From contig BLSF01000012.1 in assembly GCA_012862575.1 (NCBI GenBank), positions 372,001 to 436,000 on the forward strand: 64,000 nt of DNA, written 5' to 3'. Shown piece by piece: positions 12,001 to 22,200 of this stretch. The position numbers and the translations under genes were made by a program. Below the pieces are notes generated by a model. The model was not told the origin of the DNA. It saw only the letters and a program-made list of their open reading frames with translations, and made no database searches. This stretch comes from Parietichytrium sp. I65-24A (lineage: Eukaryota > Sar > Bigyra > Thraustochytrida > Thraustochytriidae). Numbering within the stretch: position 1 is the first letter of the stretch; each line of letters begins with the position of its first letter.

Positions 12001-14769
12001 AGCAAGCGAATGATTTGACGCATTCGATGCCTCCGAGTCATGTGAGCGTAATTGCTGCTTCGGCGCTGCCCGCAGAGAACCCCGCTTTGAGAGAAACTCG
12101 TTAGCTATTGACATCTGGATCTTGCGTTGAAGCTCTTCTGCTTGGGACATTCCTCTCGATCGTGCCGGGTTTGCGTTAGAGGAAGCGGCCGCCCCTGACT
12201 CTGCTTTGGTCTCTTCCTCTTTTTGTGGAGCATCCGTCAACGACGAAGTGGAGCTGCGACGGCGCTCCCTGACACCAGCTAAAATTACATCGAGCTTGTT
12301 TCGAATCGAATTATTCAGCTTTGCGAATCCACCATCTTTGTCCATGGGTGAAGATTCAGCGGTGTCTGACTTGCCAACGCTTTGTCGCGAGACATCGCCG
12401 CCACTGGTTTTTCGCTTAGAATCTTTTGCACCTCTTGCTTCGTCAGTTTTGTGGTCATTGTCCTCGTCAGTATCGCTGTGGTCAAGATCCTCCTCTTGGA
12501 CGCCACGAGACGATTTTCTGCCGTGTAAGGTCTTGCTCCCTTCTTCATCGCTGCTCTCATCGTCAAGGTTAGAAACAGCAGCGCGCCCGACCTTCTTTCT
12601 TTCAGAAGCATTTGGTTTAGTGGCCTCCTCGTCGGACTCCTCGCTTTCGACTTCCTCAGAGCTTGCATCTGAAGATGTCCTTGAAGCCTTTGTATTGGAA
12701 TGTTTTTGGCCACGTCGCTCTGTGTCTTGAGTGAGTCTCGCCTTCGAGGTTTCCGGGGCCGTGGCCATTTCTTCTTCATCAGAGATCCCAGATTCATCAT
12801 CAAGCTCTGCGCCCATCTTTTTCCGCATCTGCGACTTGGGCTGGGCGTCCTCGCCCTCATCTTCCGAACTGCCTTCGTCCAATGAGCCGTGAGACGCCTT
12901 TGTCGCCCTGACGTTAGTCTTCTTGTTGTCTTCGGATTCTGACTCATCTGACGAGGAAATGCCACTGGAACGTCTCCTGCTGCGGCCCACAATGATGCCA
13001 GCATTAGTAGATTGTGCCTCCCTGTCCTCGTCGTCAGGGACTTCGTCCAGGTCGTCTACGCTCGTGGATGGTAGCCGATTGCGTTCCTCAGCTGCGCGGT
13101 CCGAGTCCGACAAGTCGTCTTCGTCTTCATCTTGATCGCTGTTGTCATCATTTTCGCGGGCGTCGTCTCGCTCGCTGTCAACATTACTATCATCATCATC
13201 ATCATCGTCATCGTCATCACCATCGTCATCGCGGCCCGACTTGCGCCTAACAGATTTAGCTTTAGTCTTGCTTGCGAGAGTAGTTGCCTCGTCCAAATCC
13301 CGCGTAAGCATGTCCGCCTGGCGGGCAAGAGCTTCGTCTTCAGAGTCTTCAGCGTCGTCCTCGCTTTTCTCGCTCTCGTTCTCCTTATCAATCACCTTCT
13401 TCTTCCGCTTTGTCTTGTTTGCGTTGTCGTCACCATTTTGGTCCTCGCCCTCGTCATCTTCATTATCATCATCATCGTCGTCGTCCTCATCCTCCTCTTC
13501 ATCGGAAGAAGACGACAACGAAGCGGATGAAGAGCGCGCATTGTCAGAGGCGCGTGCTGTCGCAGCACTCTTGTTTGCAGGCGCACCGTCATCTCCGAGC
13601 CCAGCTCCCTCGTCGCCACCATCTTCGTCATCATCGTCGGAATCGTCGCTGGAAAGGTCGTCGTCATCGTCGGAAAGCGTCTCAGAGTTATTGTCAGTCT
13701 CGAAATAATGTACAGAATTGGCTTCCTCGTCGAACTTGACCGACTTGGCCTTGGCCCCTTTCTTCTTCCCCGTGGCCCTGGATCCCCGCTCGCCGGACTC
13801 TTCTTCATCGTCCTCTTCGTCGCTGCTGCTGAGCGGCATGCCCCGCAGCAGGCGGATGACGCGAAGGAGCTTGATTCGCTCGCCCAGGGCCAGATTCATT
13901 TCCTTGAGGTTATCCTGAGTGAGGAAGAAGAAGGCGGCAAGGTCCACGCCGTGCTGCTCGAAAGTTTGTGTGTGTTCTGCCATGTTGATGGCAGCGAGGA
14001 CGTCGGCGACGGAGCCTACGCGCGCGTCAGCCAGACCTCTAACGTCCATGGCGGTCATGCGCAGGTCCTGAAGCGACTTGTTGGCAAGTATGGCGCTGGA
14101 ATTGCCGGACACCTCGATCGAATTGTGTCTGTTCAGATGGCCGCTAGCGCGCAGCTGCTCAGAGTCTTTGCATTGCCGCACGAGCGCGGAGACGGACTCG
14201 CCGTTAAGAATGACCACACCCGGTCCGGTAGGGCGCTGCCCTTGCCGCCGGCCGGTCTTCTGATTCACATAGAACTTTTCCTTCTCACCGTCCTTGCCGC
14301 TCTTGGCGCGCGGGGATACGTTCGAGATCCAGATGTCCTCGTCCGCCACGGAAGCGCCGTCGTTCATCTCCACCGTAAGCACCGGCCGCCCACCGTTCGC
14401 CGCGTCTTCCGACTCTTCGTCGCCACTATCGTCGTCATCCTCCTCCGCAAGCACCGGCCGCCGCACGCTGTTCCTCTTGCGCTCCGGCGTGCGAGAGGAA
14501 CGTGCGGAGTCCTCGTCCGATTCTTCTGTGTCGCCCGGCCGGTTCTCGTTCTCATTCTCATTCTCATTCTCGTTCTCGTTCTCGTTCTCGGGTTCCGGGT
14601 TCTTGCGCTTCTTCCTGCGCCCCAGAGAGCGCACCTTGGACCCGCCCTTGCGCAGCGCACCGCTCACGCGCTTGGCGTTGCGCGACAGGTTCTTACGCAC
14701 CGCCGCTAGTAGACCGCTAGCTGACTTTGTACGCGCGCCCAGCGCGGTGGTCCCCGCGTTTGAAGCCAT
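9088..14769 (-). CDS. Giant acidic, Ser-rich SAM-domain protein
   Basis: A 1893-residue protein in one exon, starting at an ATG with G at -3 and +4. The first 55 residues are strongly basic. They are followed by an (Glu-Asn)8 repeat encoded by a GTTCTC/ATTCTC hexamer at about 14540-14590. At about residues 250-310 lies a SAM domain (core LAAFFFLTQDNLKEMNL, then GERIKLLRVIRLL), a protein-protein interaction or polymerisation fold. Almost everything after it is disordered: long Asp/Glu tracts, many SD/SE and SSDE casein-kinase-2-like sites, and Lys/Arg patches that could be nuclear localisation signals. The C-terminal 40 residues turn basic and helical, ending with RQLLADMYVSSWK. There is no membrane segment or enzyme domain. 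Composition resembles nuclear or nucleolar acidic scaffold proteins; that role is inference. Confidence 0.85.
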   Translation of the reverse strand: MASNAGTTALGARTKSASGLLAAVRKNLSRNAKRVSGALRKGGSKVRSLGRRKKRKNPEPENENENENENENENENRPGDTEESDEDSARSSRTPERKRNSVRRPVLAEEDDDDSGDEESEDAANGGRPVLTVEMNDGASVADEDIWISNVSPRAKSGKDGEKEKFYVNQKTGRRQGQRPTGPGVVILNGESVSALVRQCKDSEQLRASGHLNRHNSIEVSGNSSAILANKSLQDLRMTAMDVRGLADARVGSVADVLAAINMAEHTQTFEQHGVDLAAFFFLTQDNLKEMNLALGERIKLLRVIRLLRGMPLSSSDEEDDEEESGERGSRATGKKKGAKAKSVKFDEEANSVHYFETDNNSETLSDDDDDLSSDDSDDDDEDGGDEGAGLGDDGAPANKSAATARASDNARSSSASLSSSSDEEEDEDDDDDDDNEDDEGEDQNGDDNANKTKRKKKVIDKENESEKSEDDAEDSEDEALARQADMLTRDLDEATTLASKTKAKSVRRKSGRDDDGDDDDDDDDDDSNVDSERDDARENDDNSDQDEDEDDLSDSDRAAEERNRLPSTSVDDLDEVPDDEDREAQSTNAGIIVGRSRRRSSGISSSDESESEDNKKTNVRATKASHGSLDEGSSEDEGEDAQPKSQMRKKMGAELDDESGISDEEEMATAPETSKARLTQDTERRGQKHSNTKASRTSSDASSEEVESEESDEEATKPNASERKKVGRAAVSNLDDESSDEEGSKTLHGRKSSRGVQEEDLDHSDTDEDNDHKTDEARGAKDSKRKTSGGDVSRQSVGKSDTAESSPMDKDGGFAKLNNSIRNKLDVILAGVRERRRSSTSSLTDAPQKEEETKAESGAAASSNANPARSRGMSQAEELQRKIQMSIANEFLSKRGSLRAAPKQQLRSHDSEASNASNHSLADVVANLAAARNLEKEKKMREQEARWNSTGPVLKDVNLELLGLAGAGEDDYLDIDDYDDDDEGIMSLAPVKLSPSTSIDESDMDSLHPLQSQLQDGISEKGSSEQDVKTFRTARKNSKRDTANAKTGPVIEESKELDESGDTSNVSGSTMGRMVERADSDLSSLGSSVHNARSTGKRPKADRSRGSDHDLDLEELDRLADIAAEELFEEDNVDSGARATSRGDQQSTSATKSFERRHHSKPDRKVVATVRTVTERNVDYQIGANGEEEVRVFSTVSTEYISTSVPRKQGQQRTQQSAASKAAVYNTNETTQDAKMTEIVADPDELLEESVPVKFREAASNPISTTAKGPDSDSESGEVTIDDNHIHDLPMRAGRRTSQRTDFHNPSENVGEYDILDEETDEAPISEPVSTIEINLSDAVRESSDQQNLLSKDESVTRVEEPKPRRRSVLPSYFNSDGYQDGESASETQGDDRVKGREGRAESAVSHTSTLATKLSQSDVDQLSLDDRRQSADDGSYEIEVVKECTKSSTAIHEKKLQEVPPSRGLHLDHDDGASVISEQVVEEENDSGQEAEMNSESEQEADEEEGANGGRAHRTRSFASRATSVNSFGEIDQKLLSAAQRARARVLAKKKAISRDLDDDEDDEESHSEGSEKNSGDEDDVSLASSEELDDCCDSVSEPASFSNRNRFDSEAELKSIEASEEDDALGLPYARGQSASLESSVRDESLELLSSGFLSDSAAGQDSLGELDAGNSELTDESSMDREEHLEAQRLQDDEDCENDAHFVETPNPASLKSPKPQKSTFKNWSKPLYATKQKIARNAEKTDDFLSSESESEEYDDDDIDDKEAGGYNGELQVKEDDDGAYRNRYDSGSGMDSIYSTEDDAPKKLAVLAAKQRRKEQRDDYEEEDSLVHSRHLVEVDSDSSMDSIDSEEELMKVVAEKRKARKAASKQKSERQDRRQLLADMYVSSWK
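14541..14590. repeat. RTTCTC hexamer repeat encoding (Glu-Asn)8
   Basis: Eight in-frame hexamer units, GTTCTC or ATTCTC on the plus strand, encode alternating Glu-Asn on the minus strand within the acidic SAM gene. Copy number is likely polymorphic. Confidence 0.9.
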
Positions 14770-16716
14770 GCCCGCGCGGACCCTTTTCTCTGCCCCTCTC
14801 TGCTCCCCTCTGTCTCTCTGTCTCTGTCTCTTGTCTTCCCTCTCACTGCCAAGTGTGCAGTGTGCAGTGTGCGTCTGCCTTTCTATACTCGCTCGGCCGA
14901 TGGCGAAGCTAGTCGTTGCCCTAGTGGCTCACTAGCTTCGAAGGTACGCGGGGACTGCTCTCGGTGTCCTCGCCTCTTCTTCTTCTTCCCGCCTCTGTCT
15001 CGTTGCTTGCTTGCTCTCCTTCTTTCTTTCTCTCTCTCTTTCTTTCTTTCTTTCTGTCTTTCAACCCTTTTGTCATGGTCTAGTGTGTGTTTTTGAGTTG
15101 CAATGGCTAGCCAGATGTTAGGACGTCTTAGTGCCCGCTCGCGCTGGAGTCTTACAGGAGATCTAGGATGCAAGATAAGAGTGGCTGGGTCTCCTTTTGT
15201 CAGTAGGGGAGTATTAGGAGAATTACTTACTGTTGTTAGCCAATTATTTTCCAAATTCAGAAAAAGGATTTACTTTCTGTCAGAATTGGCAGAACTCAGA
15301 ACTGGAAAATAAAAAGAGAAAAGAGAGAACAGGAGACAGGAAGCAAAGAAGGGATTTTTTGCCGAGTTCTTTCGTCAGAGAGACGCACAGTCAATTCGAA
15401 CTAAAGACGACCAGCTGCAGTTGGCGGTAAGCTTTTGGGTGGACTTTTGTTTTGGACTTTTGGATATTTCCCTGGCTCAATGTTTCTCTCTCTCGGCCGA
15501 AAGAAGTGAGAGAAGGTGTGAATGCAAGGGTCTCCATCCCCAACCTTTTGCAGAGCGCTTGTTTCAGTCCTTGCAGTCTTTGCGGTCTTTGAACTTTTAT
15601 GATCGTGCATGTGCGTGCATTGTACGAATGACGAAAGACTTTACATGATGGCTCGAACGACACTGATTCGTTTAAAGTCCATGCCATTATCTGGTGAGCT
15701 AACTAATAGCTACTGTTCTTGGTAGCACCTTTCAGATCAACAATGAAAACCCATCTACTGCTACTGGAGACAGTAATGTCTTCGGTAAGCAAGTGCCACA
15801 CGAAGAGCCCCCCACTGTGGCGCAAGCCAGTCGTTGACTGACGGCTGGCTCTAAGCTTCCTATAGACGAAAGAATAGGAGTGAGACGTGCTCCAATGTCA
15901 TCTTTATGTGTGCATTTAAAGTTAATTTAAGACAAGAGTGTGCAAATGGTACTGACAGTGAGTACCGGTACCGAATGATGAGCGGAGAGAGCGGAGATGA
16001 GCAGAGGAACGAGGAAGCACAGTCTCCTTCGTTGATCAAGTAAGGCACGGAGCTTCCAAAACACTTGAACCCATGAGCTCGGGAGTCTCGGGAGAGAAGA
16101 ATATCGTTGATGAAGGAAGGAACTTGCAGGTATGCGGCTTGAATGATGTAGAGGTGATCGCGAAGAAAGAGAACCATTGTGGCAGGCAGATACAAGATAT
16201 GTTTTATAAGGATCGGAGAACAGAAGAAAAGTCATTCTCAGTCATTCACTCCTTTTATTTTAAAATCATCAGCAACAAATAGACAGATACACGAACAAAC
16301 CTTAACCCAACTCGGTTGTTCGTTGTGTTCCTTACCCGCTCCATGTACAACAAGCCAGCTGTGGATGCGGCGACTCATTGAACAGCGCCAACCTAGCAGT
16401 TCCACACCCTTTCCAGTTCAGACAGAACCAAGTCATATCCAAAAGGTTCGGGAGGCGCCAACACACTTTTACACACAATCTGGAAACATCGCGAAAGAGC
16501 GAGTTTGCAGAGATGCGTCGGGCGAACGGGAAGCAGGAGCTAGGCGGCAAAGCGAAAAGGGCAGAACAAATCACAAAAAGGTCGCAATTGCAGAGGAGAT
16601 GACAGACTGAAATCACCTCGTACAGGTTCAACGAATAAAGGGGCAGGCACAAGCAAAGCACATAATCCCTTCTAATGGTCAACGGCATACCATGATGCGT
16701 CCAGCGCCTACGGCTT
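14770..16716. other. Intergenic region upstream of the acidic SAM gene
   Basis: The first 300 bp are pyrimidine-rich on the plus strand (CTCT and CTTT runs to about 15060), that is purine-rich upstream of the minus-strand SAM gene. A GTAAGT on the minus strand near 15226-15231 could be a 5' UTR donor. The motif GTACTGACAGTGAGTAC occurs at about 15949-15965. No further gene is recognised. Confidence 0.5.
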
Positions 16717-18645
16717 TCACAGAGGTTGGATGAAGGAGCGAAGCCTACACCTTCCATGTCTGTGCCTTCCATTGCATTTGTCGCAAGGGCGATTTGGGCA
16801 CTTGCCAGCCACAAGGCCACAGTTCTTGCCGATTTCAGAGCAGAAATGGCACGCAGACTTTTTCCGCAGCATTGTGTATTGCCGCGCCTTTGGCGAGGGC
16901 TTCTTCGGCCGGACGACTCTTTCGTTGCTATGCGGGTTCGTATCTATGGATAGATTCGGCCGCTTGCGCAACTGCTCGTCCTTTGACGTCTGAGAAGCCT
17001 GAGCATTCATCTGCTGAGATAAGACAGAGCTAGGATGCACAGGTGCTGCCATGTGACTGTAAAGTTGCTGTTGTTGGGACACGGTCCCTCGGGGAGGTCC
17101 CAAAACAGCGGGAGTAGTCGGCTGTTGCTGTTGCGATTGCTGGGCAGTGTTCAGAGCGACCACAGCAGCATTCGCTGCAGCGATGAGGTCTTCCGAAGTG
17201 GCCTTGCTTCCCTTGGCCGTCGGGGATGCATTTGACGGGGTGAACGGGAACGAGTCGGGGTTCAGCGGGGTAATGTTAAGATGATGATTCGGGCCCCCTG
17301 GGGACACCTGGCTACCAAAGTTTGATGCCATCGGCGTGTTGCAATTCGAAATTGGCGTGTTTGGAAACGAAAAGTTGAGCGGATTGAAGCCCCCAGAAGG
17401 TGTTGTGAGGTTAAGCAGCGAGTTGAACATCATCTCGGCGCTTTTGTTGTTCACAGGCGATGCCATCAAGTTTTGCTGTTGAGCACGCTGCGAGTGAGGG
17501 TTTGGAAAAGAAAAGTGCTGCGGCTCGGATTGGAATTTTTGCTGCTGCTGCGCGTTTTGGTCACTGTTCTGCATTGCAGTAGGTGTGCCAAAAGGATGAG
17601 AGCGATCTCCCGTGCTGGTCTGCCCCACCGGTGTAGAATTCATTGGTGAGAGAAGCGCTGCGGCGAAATTTGTAGGTGACGGAATGCTCTGAACTCCAAA
17701 CAAGCCCGCGGCGCGCAGAAAGTCTGCAGCAGCTGGCGACGATGAAGGCGAGAGCACGTACCCATTGAAGTTGAAGCCGTAGTTTGCGGGGCTTGTAGAA
17801 GACAACGGGAAAGACGGTGTTGTGTGAGCGCTCTCTTGGATGTCAACTTTGAGTTGTGGTTTTCGTGAAAGCCTGCGAGGCTTGGACGGATCATTCCCGT
17901 CCTTTGCTACATCAGAAGGTTTGTTGGTGGCCGCATTCTTTGCTTCCGCAGGTACGTTTGGTGCGCCCATCACAACAGAGTTGGACTTGATCACCGGAAC
18001 TGGCGGGATAGGAGCTGTGCGGTCCTGGTGGAATCCACCAGCGGCGCTCGCTACCTTTGAGGTGTCGCTGCTTGGTGACGGTGATGGGCTGGTGGCTGGG
18101 GACTCCGCGGGAGACGCCGTGCCTGAAGAAATTGGGGTGGACGCCGTGAGGGAGTTTCCACGTTTTACGCCGTTGCTGGACGAACTCACCAAGTCCGACT
18201 TTTTGCACCTTCCGAGCCTGTGGCGTCCTCCGCAAGACTGGCAAGGCCTGTTTGGGCACTTGCCAGCGACCATCCCGCAGTTCTTGCCAAGTGGTTCACA
18301 GAAGTGGCAATTGGATTTGCGCCGCCATGCCGTAGATCCTGCCGCACCCTTGCTGATGAGGCCGCTGTTGCTGCTGGCGGGCTTACCTGATTGCGCTTGT
18401 TGCTTTTTCGAGCCTTGGCTGCGAACAGAGGACGGCTTGGAATCTAACCCGGCTAAAGAGCCGACTGTGGACGCGTCATCGTCTTCATCGTGTTTGCTAA
18501 GTGAGGGTTTCGTGGCCATCTCGTGGGCTTGAACTTTTTTGGGCATCTCTCTCTCGGTCGTGTTCTTGCCAGGCGATGTCACCGGCGTCTTGCCACTTGG
18601 CTCAATATGGGATCTCCTGGGCTCTTCACTTCGCACCACGCCCAT
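16717..18645 (-). CDS. Protein with two copies of a Cys7His zinc-knuckle-like motif
   Basis: A 642-residue protein starting at an ATG in context GAGATGG. Its only ordered parts are two near-identical 35-residue Cys-rich modules, at residues 113-147 and 599-633. Both have the exact spacing C-x2-C-x6-C-x6-C-x4-C-x2-C-x3-H-x4-C, and both are preceded by a basic RRKS/RKKS patch. The shared core reads GKNCGxVAGKCPNRPC. The eight ligands could hold two zinc ions; the last four (C-x2-C-x3-H-x4-C) differ by one residue from a classic CCHC knuckle. The 450 residues between are Ser/Pro/Asn/Gln-rich and disordered, with short poly-Gln runs, as in transcription or RNA-binding proteins. I do not recognise a named family. 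A nucleic-acid-binding regulator is the best inference. Confidence 0.85.
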   Translation of the reverse strand: MGVVRSEEPRRSHIEPSGKTPVTSPGKNTTEREMPKKVQAHEMATKPSLSKHDEDDDASTVGSLAGLDSKPSSVRSQGSKKQQAQSGKPASSNSGLISKGAAGSTAWRRKSNCHFCEPLGKNCGMVAGKCPNRPCQSCGGRHRLGRCKKSDLVSSSSNGVKRGNSLTASTPISSGTASPAESPATSPSPSPSSDTSKVASAAGGFHQDRTAPIPPVPVIKSNSVVMGAPNVPAEAKNAATNKPSDVAKDGNDPSKPRRLSRKPQLKVDIQESAHTTPSFPLSSTSPANYGFNFNGYVLSPSSSPAAADFLRAAGLFGVQSIPSPTNFAAALLSPMNSTPVGQTSTGDRSHPFGTPTAMQNSDQNAQQQQKFQSEPQHFSFPNPHSQRAQQQNLMASPVNNKSAEMMFNSLLNLTTPSGGFNPLNFSFPNTPISNCNTPMASNFGSQVSPGGPNHHLNITPLNPDSFPFTPSNASPTAKGSKATSEDLIAAANAAVVALNTAQQSQQQQPTTPAVLGPPRGTVSQQQQLYSHMAAPVHPSSVLSQQMNAQASQTSKDEQLRKRPNLSIDTNPHSNERVVRPKKPSPKARQYTMLRKKSACHFCSEIGKNCGLVAGKCPNRPCDKCNGRHRHGRCRLRSFIQPL

Positions 18646-19201
18646 CTCCAGCCCTCCAAGGGGTAAAATTTACACACACCAAATTTGGAGGCAACTCCCC
18701 GCAATTTACTGCTTCTCTCTCCTTCTCCGGCACACCAGTGCGCCACGCACTGACTTTCTACCTCTCCTTTCGCTCCTTTCACTCCTTTCGTTTCGTTCCA
18801 GCTCAGCCTCCGCTTTCCCTTTTCGTCTCTCCTCTTTTCCGCTGCTGGGTGAAAAGATCGCTTGCACACCCGGCAATAAAAACTCGCCACGCACGGCGCT
18901 CGGGCGAATCAGCGGGTTCCTGGGACGCCTGTTGTGGGACGCGCGGACACTCCAGTGACGGGACTGCCCAGTGAGGACACTGTGCGGGGACGCTTTTTCT
19001 GTGGGGGGACGCTCGAGGAAGAGAGTGGAAGAGAGAGAGAGAGAGAAAGCGCTACGGAGAGACACAAGAAGATGTGAATCACAGGTAGCTGGGAAGTAGG
19101 ACTGTGCTATGGATAACGTCACTGGCAAGGGTAAAGAGGCTTAGCGATGGGAGGATATGGGAGGCGGAGGCGACAGCGAGAGACACTGAGAGGGGAAGAG
19201 G

Positions 19202-19239
<38 letters not shown>

Positions 19240-22200
19240 AAGAGACAACAGAGTGAGGGAGACAGACAGCAAGAAAGGAAGAAAGAGAGGAGGAAAAGGA
19301 GAGGGAGCGAAGACGTGTGTGAGCTGTTTGTGAGGCAGAACGAGAGAGAGACATCAAGATAGAACGAACTACCTTTCTGGCAGATCTGACAGTGAATTTT
19401 GGTTTTCTCTTGTACTGGCGAGGAGTAGAGTGAATACGAAATCCGCGCCGCCATAAGCTTATATAGGGATACACTTGGGGCACCCAGGTCTTGTCTCAGC
19501 AAGAGCTGCTTGGATGTCGTTCCGCTTCGAGAAAGGGAGGGGGAGAAGGTTGAAGGAGGCATTGCTGTTTCAGTCTGAGTTGGCTGGCTGGGGGTCTGAG
19601 GAGGTTGGCATTCTTCCTTCTCCCGAGTTTCAAAGTTGCTCTGGGCCGTAAGAGTGCTGTGCAGATCTCTAGTGTTTCGATTGATTTTTCAGAGTGTTTT
19701 TTGGTGCTGCTGCGAGGTGAATATCGGGAATGAATGTTTGCAATGACGTAAGTTATGCGACGTTGTAGAAAGGGTCGAGGACTTGCAGAACAGCAAGCCA
19801 AAGTCAAAGAGGAAAAATCCTTTTTTTTTGTGCAGCCAATTCCACCTCCATACACCATGGACATGGCCCTCTTACCAGCTCCTTAATGGTCTGGGAGAGC
19901 ACTAACAAGCATTAAAGCTAGTCGCTAGGCTGAAGAAGCTAAGTTCTTCTAAATGTGCAGGCTCAGAGAACTAATTCAGAAGCAGAGCTTTAAGAGTTCT
20001 TCCTCATCGTGTTTGTCAAACAACACTCATTGACTGCATGCTTACTCATTGCGTGAAAACGAGAGGAGTCGGAACACTCAAGAGCAGCGCCGTAAATAAA
20101 TTGAGAATTCAAATCAGTCAAAAACAAAGGTTTTGAAGAAGTTTGTGCAAGGTATAAAATCTTACGAGAAGCATAGTGCAGTACCTATATCTTTGTACGG
20201 CGTCTGGCACTCCCAAGTTTCGAACTTGATTGTAGAATAGAATTTAGAATTTAGAAAGTGCTTTTATTTACAATAAGGTATCTTATACAAACTACTAGAA
20301 CGAGGCGGAGGGATAGGGTATGTCATGGATATGGATCTCCTAAGCGCCTAGGACTCGATGGGCAGAATGACAATGATGATGTTGCAGGTCCAAAAGTAGA
20401 GGTGGTTTCCTCTTTTTCATCTTTACAGACTCGAACATCACGTTTTCATGCGCGAGAGGCAATTATTCCTCTGTCAAGATGCAAGCAGAATGACTCACTC
20501 CCATCCGTTTTGAACTGAATTACATCTGAACTATTCTTCTGAAACAAGTTGTCTCTGAATTAGTATTCCGAAAACCCAAAAGCACTAACTTCTGGTACAG
20601 GAAAAGGTTGGATGCTCTCCGGATCTAGAGGACAGCCATACGTATCGATTCTAAGATTCCTTAGCCGAAATTATGTGTCGCGGAGAACAATACTGTCGTT
20701 CAAAAGACATCTGTATCGGGGAGCTAGGACCTGTGTAGTCCCCGTCCCGTTTTTGGGGAAGCTGCTAACCCCATCACAGCAAAAAGTGGCAAGAGAAGGT
20801 AGAAAGGTGTGGTGGGTGACACTTGTGCTCGCCACAGCGCGGAAGAAAGGGAGAAGAACGTCCACCGTTTACTGTAGCCGCGGTGTAGCAGCCCCAGTAC
20901 TAGTAGACGATTCTGGAACGGTGTAGAACACATTAACCCTTCTTCTACCTGCTTACTCAGGGTCCCTCCCAGTGTGAGTGAGTGAGAGTGAGTGAGACTT
21001 TCTCCGAGGGGAAGCACATTGGCGGCAGGAAAAGCTCCAGCGCATTCCGCGAACTTGTTTCTTCTCTCTTTGTGGAGCCCAAATTTCTGCCTCGCTTGCA
21101 TCAACGCTTCTTCACATCATTCATTCCATTGGCAAGTCAGTGCTCTGGACGGCCTGCTGTGCTTGCTGACGCAGCTTGCAATGGATTAGTCAGCCGGAGG
21201 CGCTAGAGTAGTGGGGACGATGGATGACTCCTACTGTACAAATGAGTCCGAGTTCAGGGTTTCGAGTAGGCGATGCAGTAGAGTAGGTGTGTTTTTGCTC
21301 GAAAATGATCGAAAATCAACCTTTTCATATATGGCTTCCCTTACGAAAAGGCCTGGTGGCGTATCCTCTTGTATGCATTCTGCGTAGACCGGAGTAGTTC
21401 TCTCTTTTGACTCATTCTTCTGTGTGTTCGATTGATCTGACTGATCTGACAGAGGAAACAAACCAATTTTCTTCCTGTTCTGCCTCAAAATCAACAAATC
21501 AAGACATGACGATCTACAGCACTCTAGCACCAGACTATGCAACTGCGTAGGGTACATATAGCGCACGATAAGACTGAGAAGCGAATCCATCGTGCGAGTG
21601 GTCTTAAGTTTCTAGGCTAGCTTGGACAGTAGCCACTAGCTAGATTTCGGAATTCCGAACCGAATATTTTTTGGAAAAGAGAAGGAATTGCGGAACCTCT
21701 CAAGTGTGTAGGAAAACGAAAAACTGACTGCAAACACCTTACATTCTAAAACTCGTAAAAGTTTTGCAAAAGTATATTCCACCAGCTTTCCAGTATTAAC
21801 CTCGCTAAGCCCACGAATTGGTATCCTATTTTCTATATATCTTGATACGGCTGGCCCAGAGCCGATGTTCACGGGAAGGAACTTACAAGAGTGCTCTTCG
21901 CGCCAGGTCGATGTAGTTAGAGCGAGGCTTAAAAGGCGACTACGCCACGCGTGTGTGGGAAAACGTGTCCCCCTCACAAATTGCTGTACACCTCCAAGTC
22001 GCCCCATTCTTCTCCTTTGCAGAGCCTAATCGTTTTGGATAAGAGAGAATAGCATGGCTAGTTTCAAGAAGACGTCGCTCCGAGCGTACCCAGCCTTACT
22101 CTATGTACTACCATGGGTCTTATTTTTGTCCACTCTCTTCACTTGGCCCAGTTTTTAGTCCCGCCTAAAAAATCATCGTTAACAAATACTCATGCGATTC

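Noticed and set aside
13132-14935. Several long plus-strand frames of Ser, His or Ile/Val runs
   Set aside because: They are antisense to the Asp/Glu-rich acidic SAM gene; GAN codons read backwards give these runs.
21633-22007. Minus-strand frame starting MGRLGGVQQ with a GTAAGT near 21893
   Set aside because: The donor-like site is good, but neither the first part nor any downstream exon resembles a protein I recognise.
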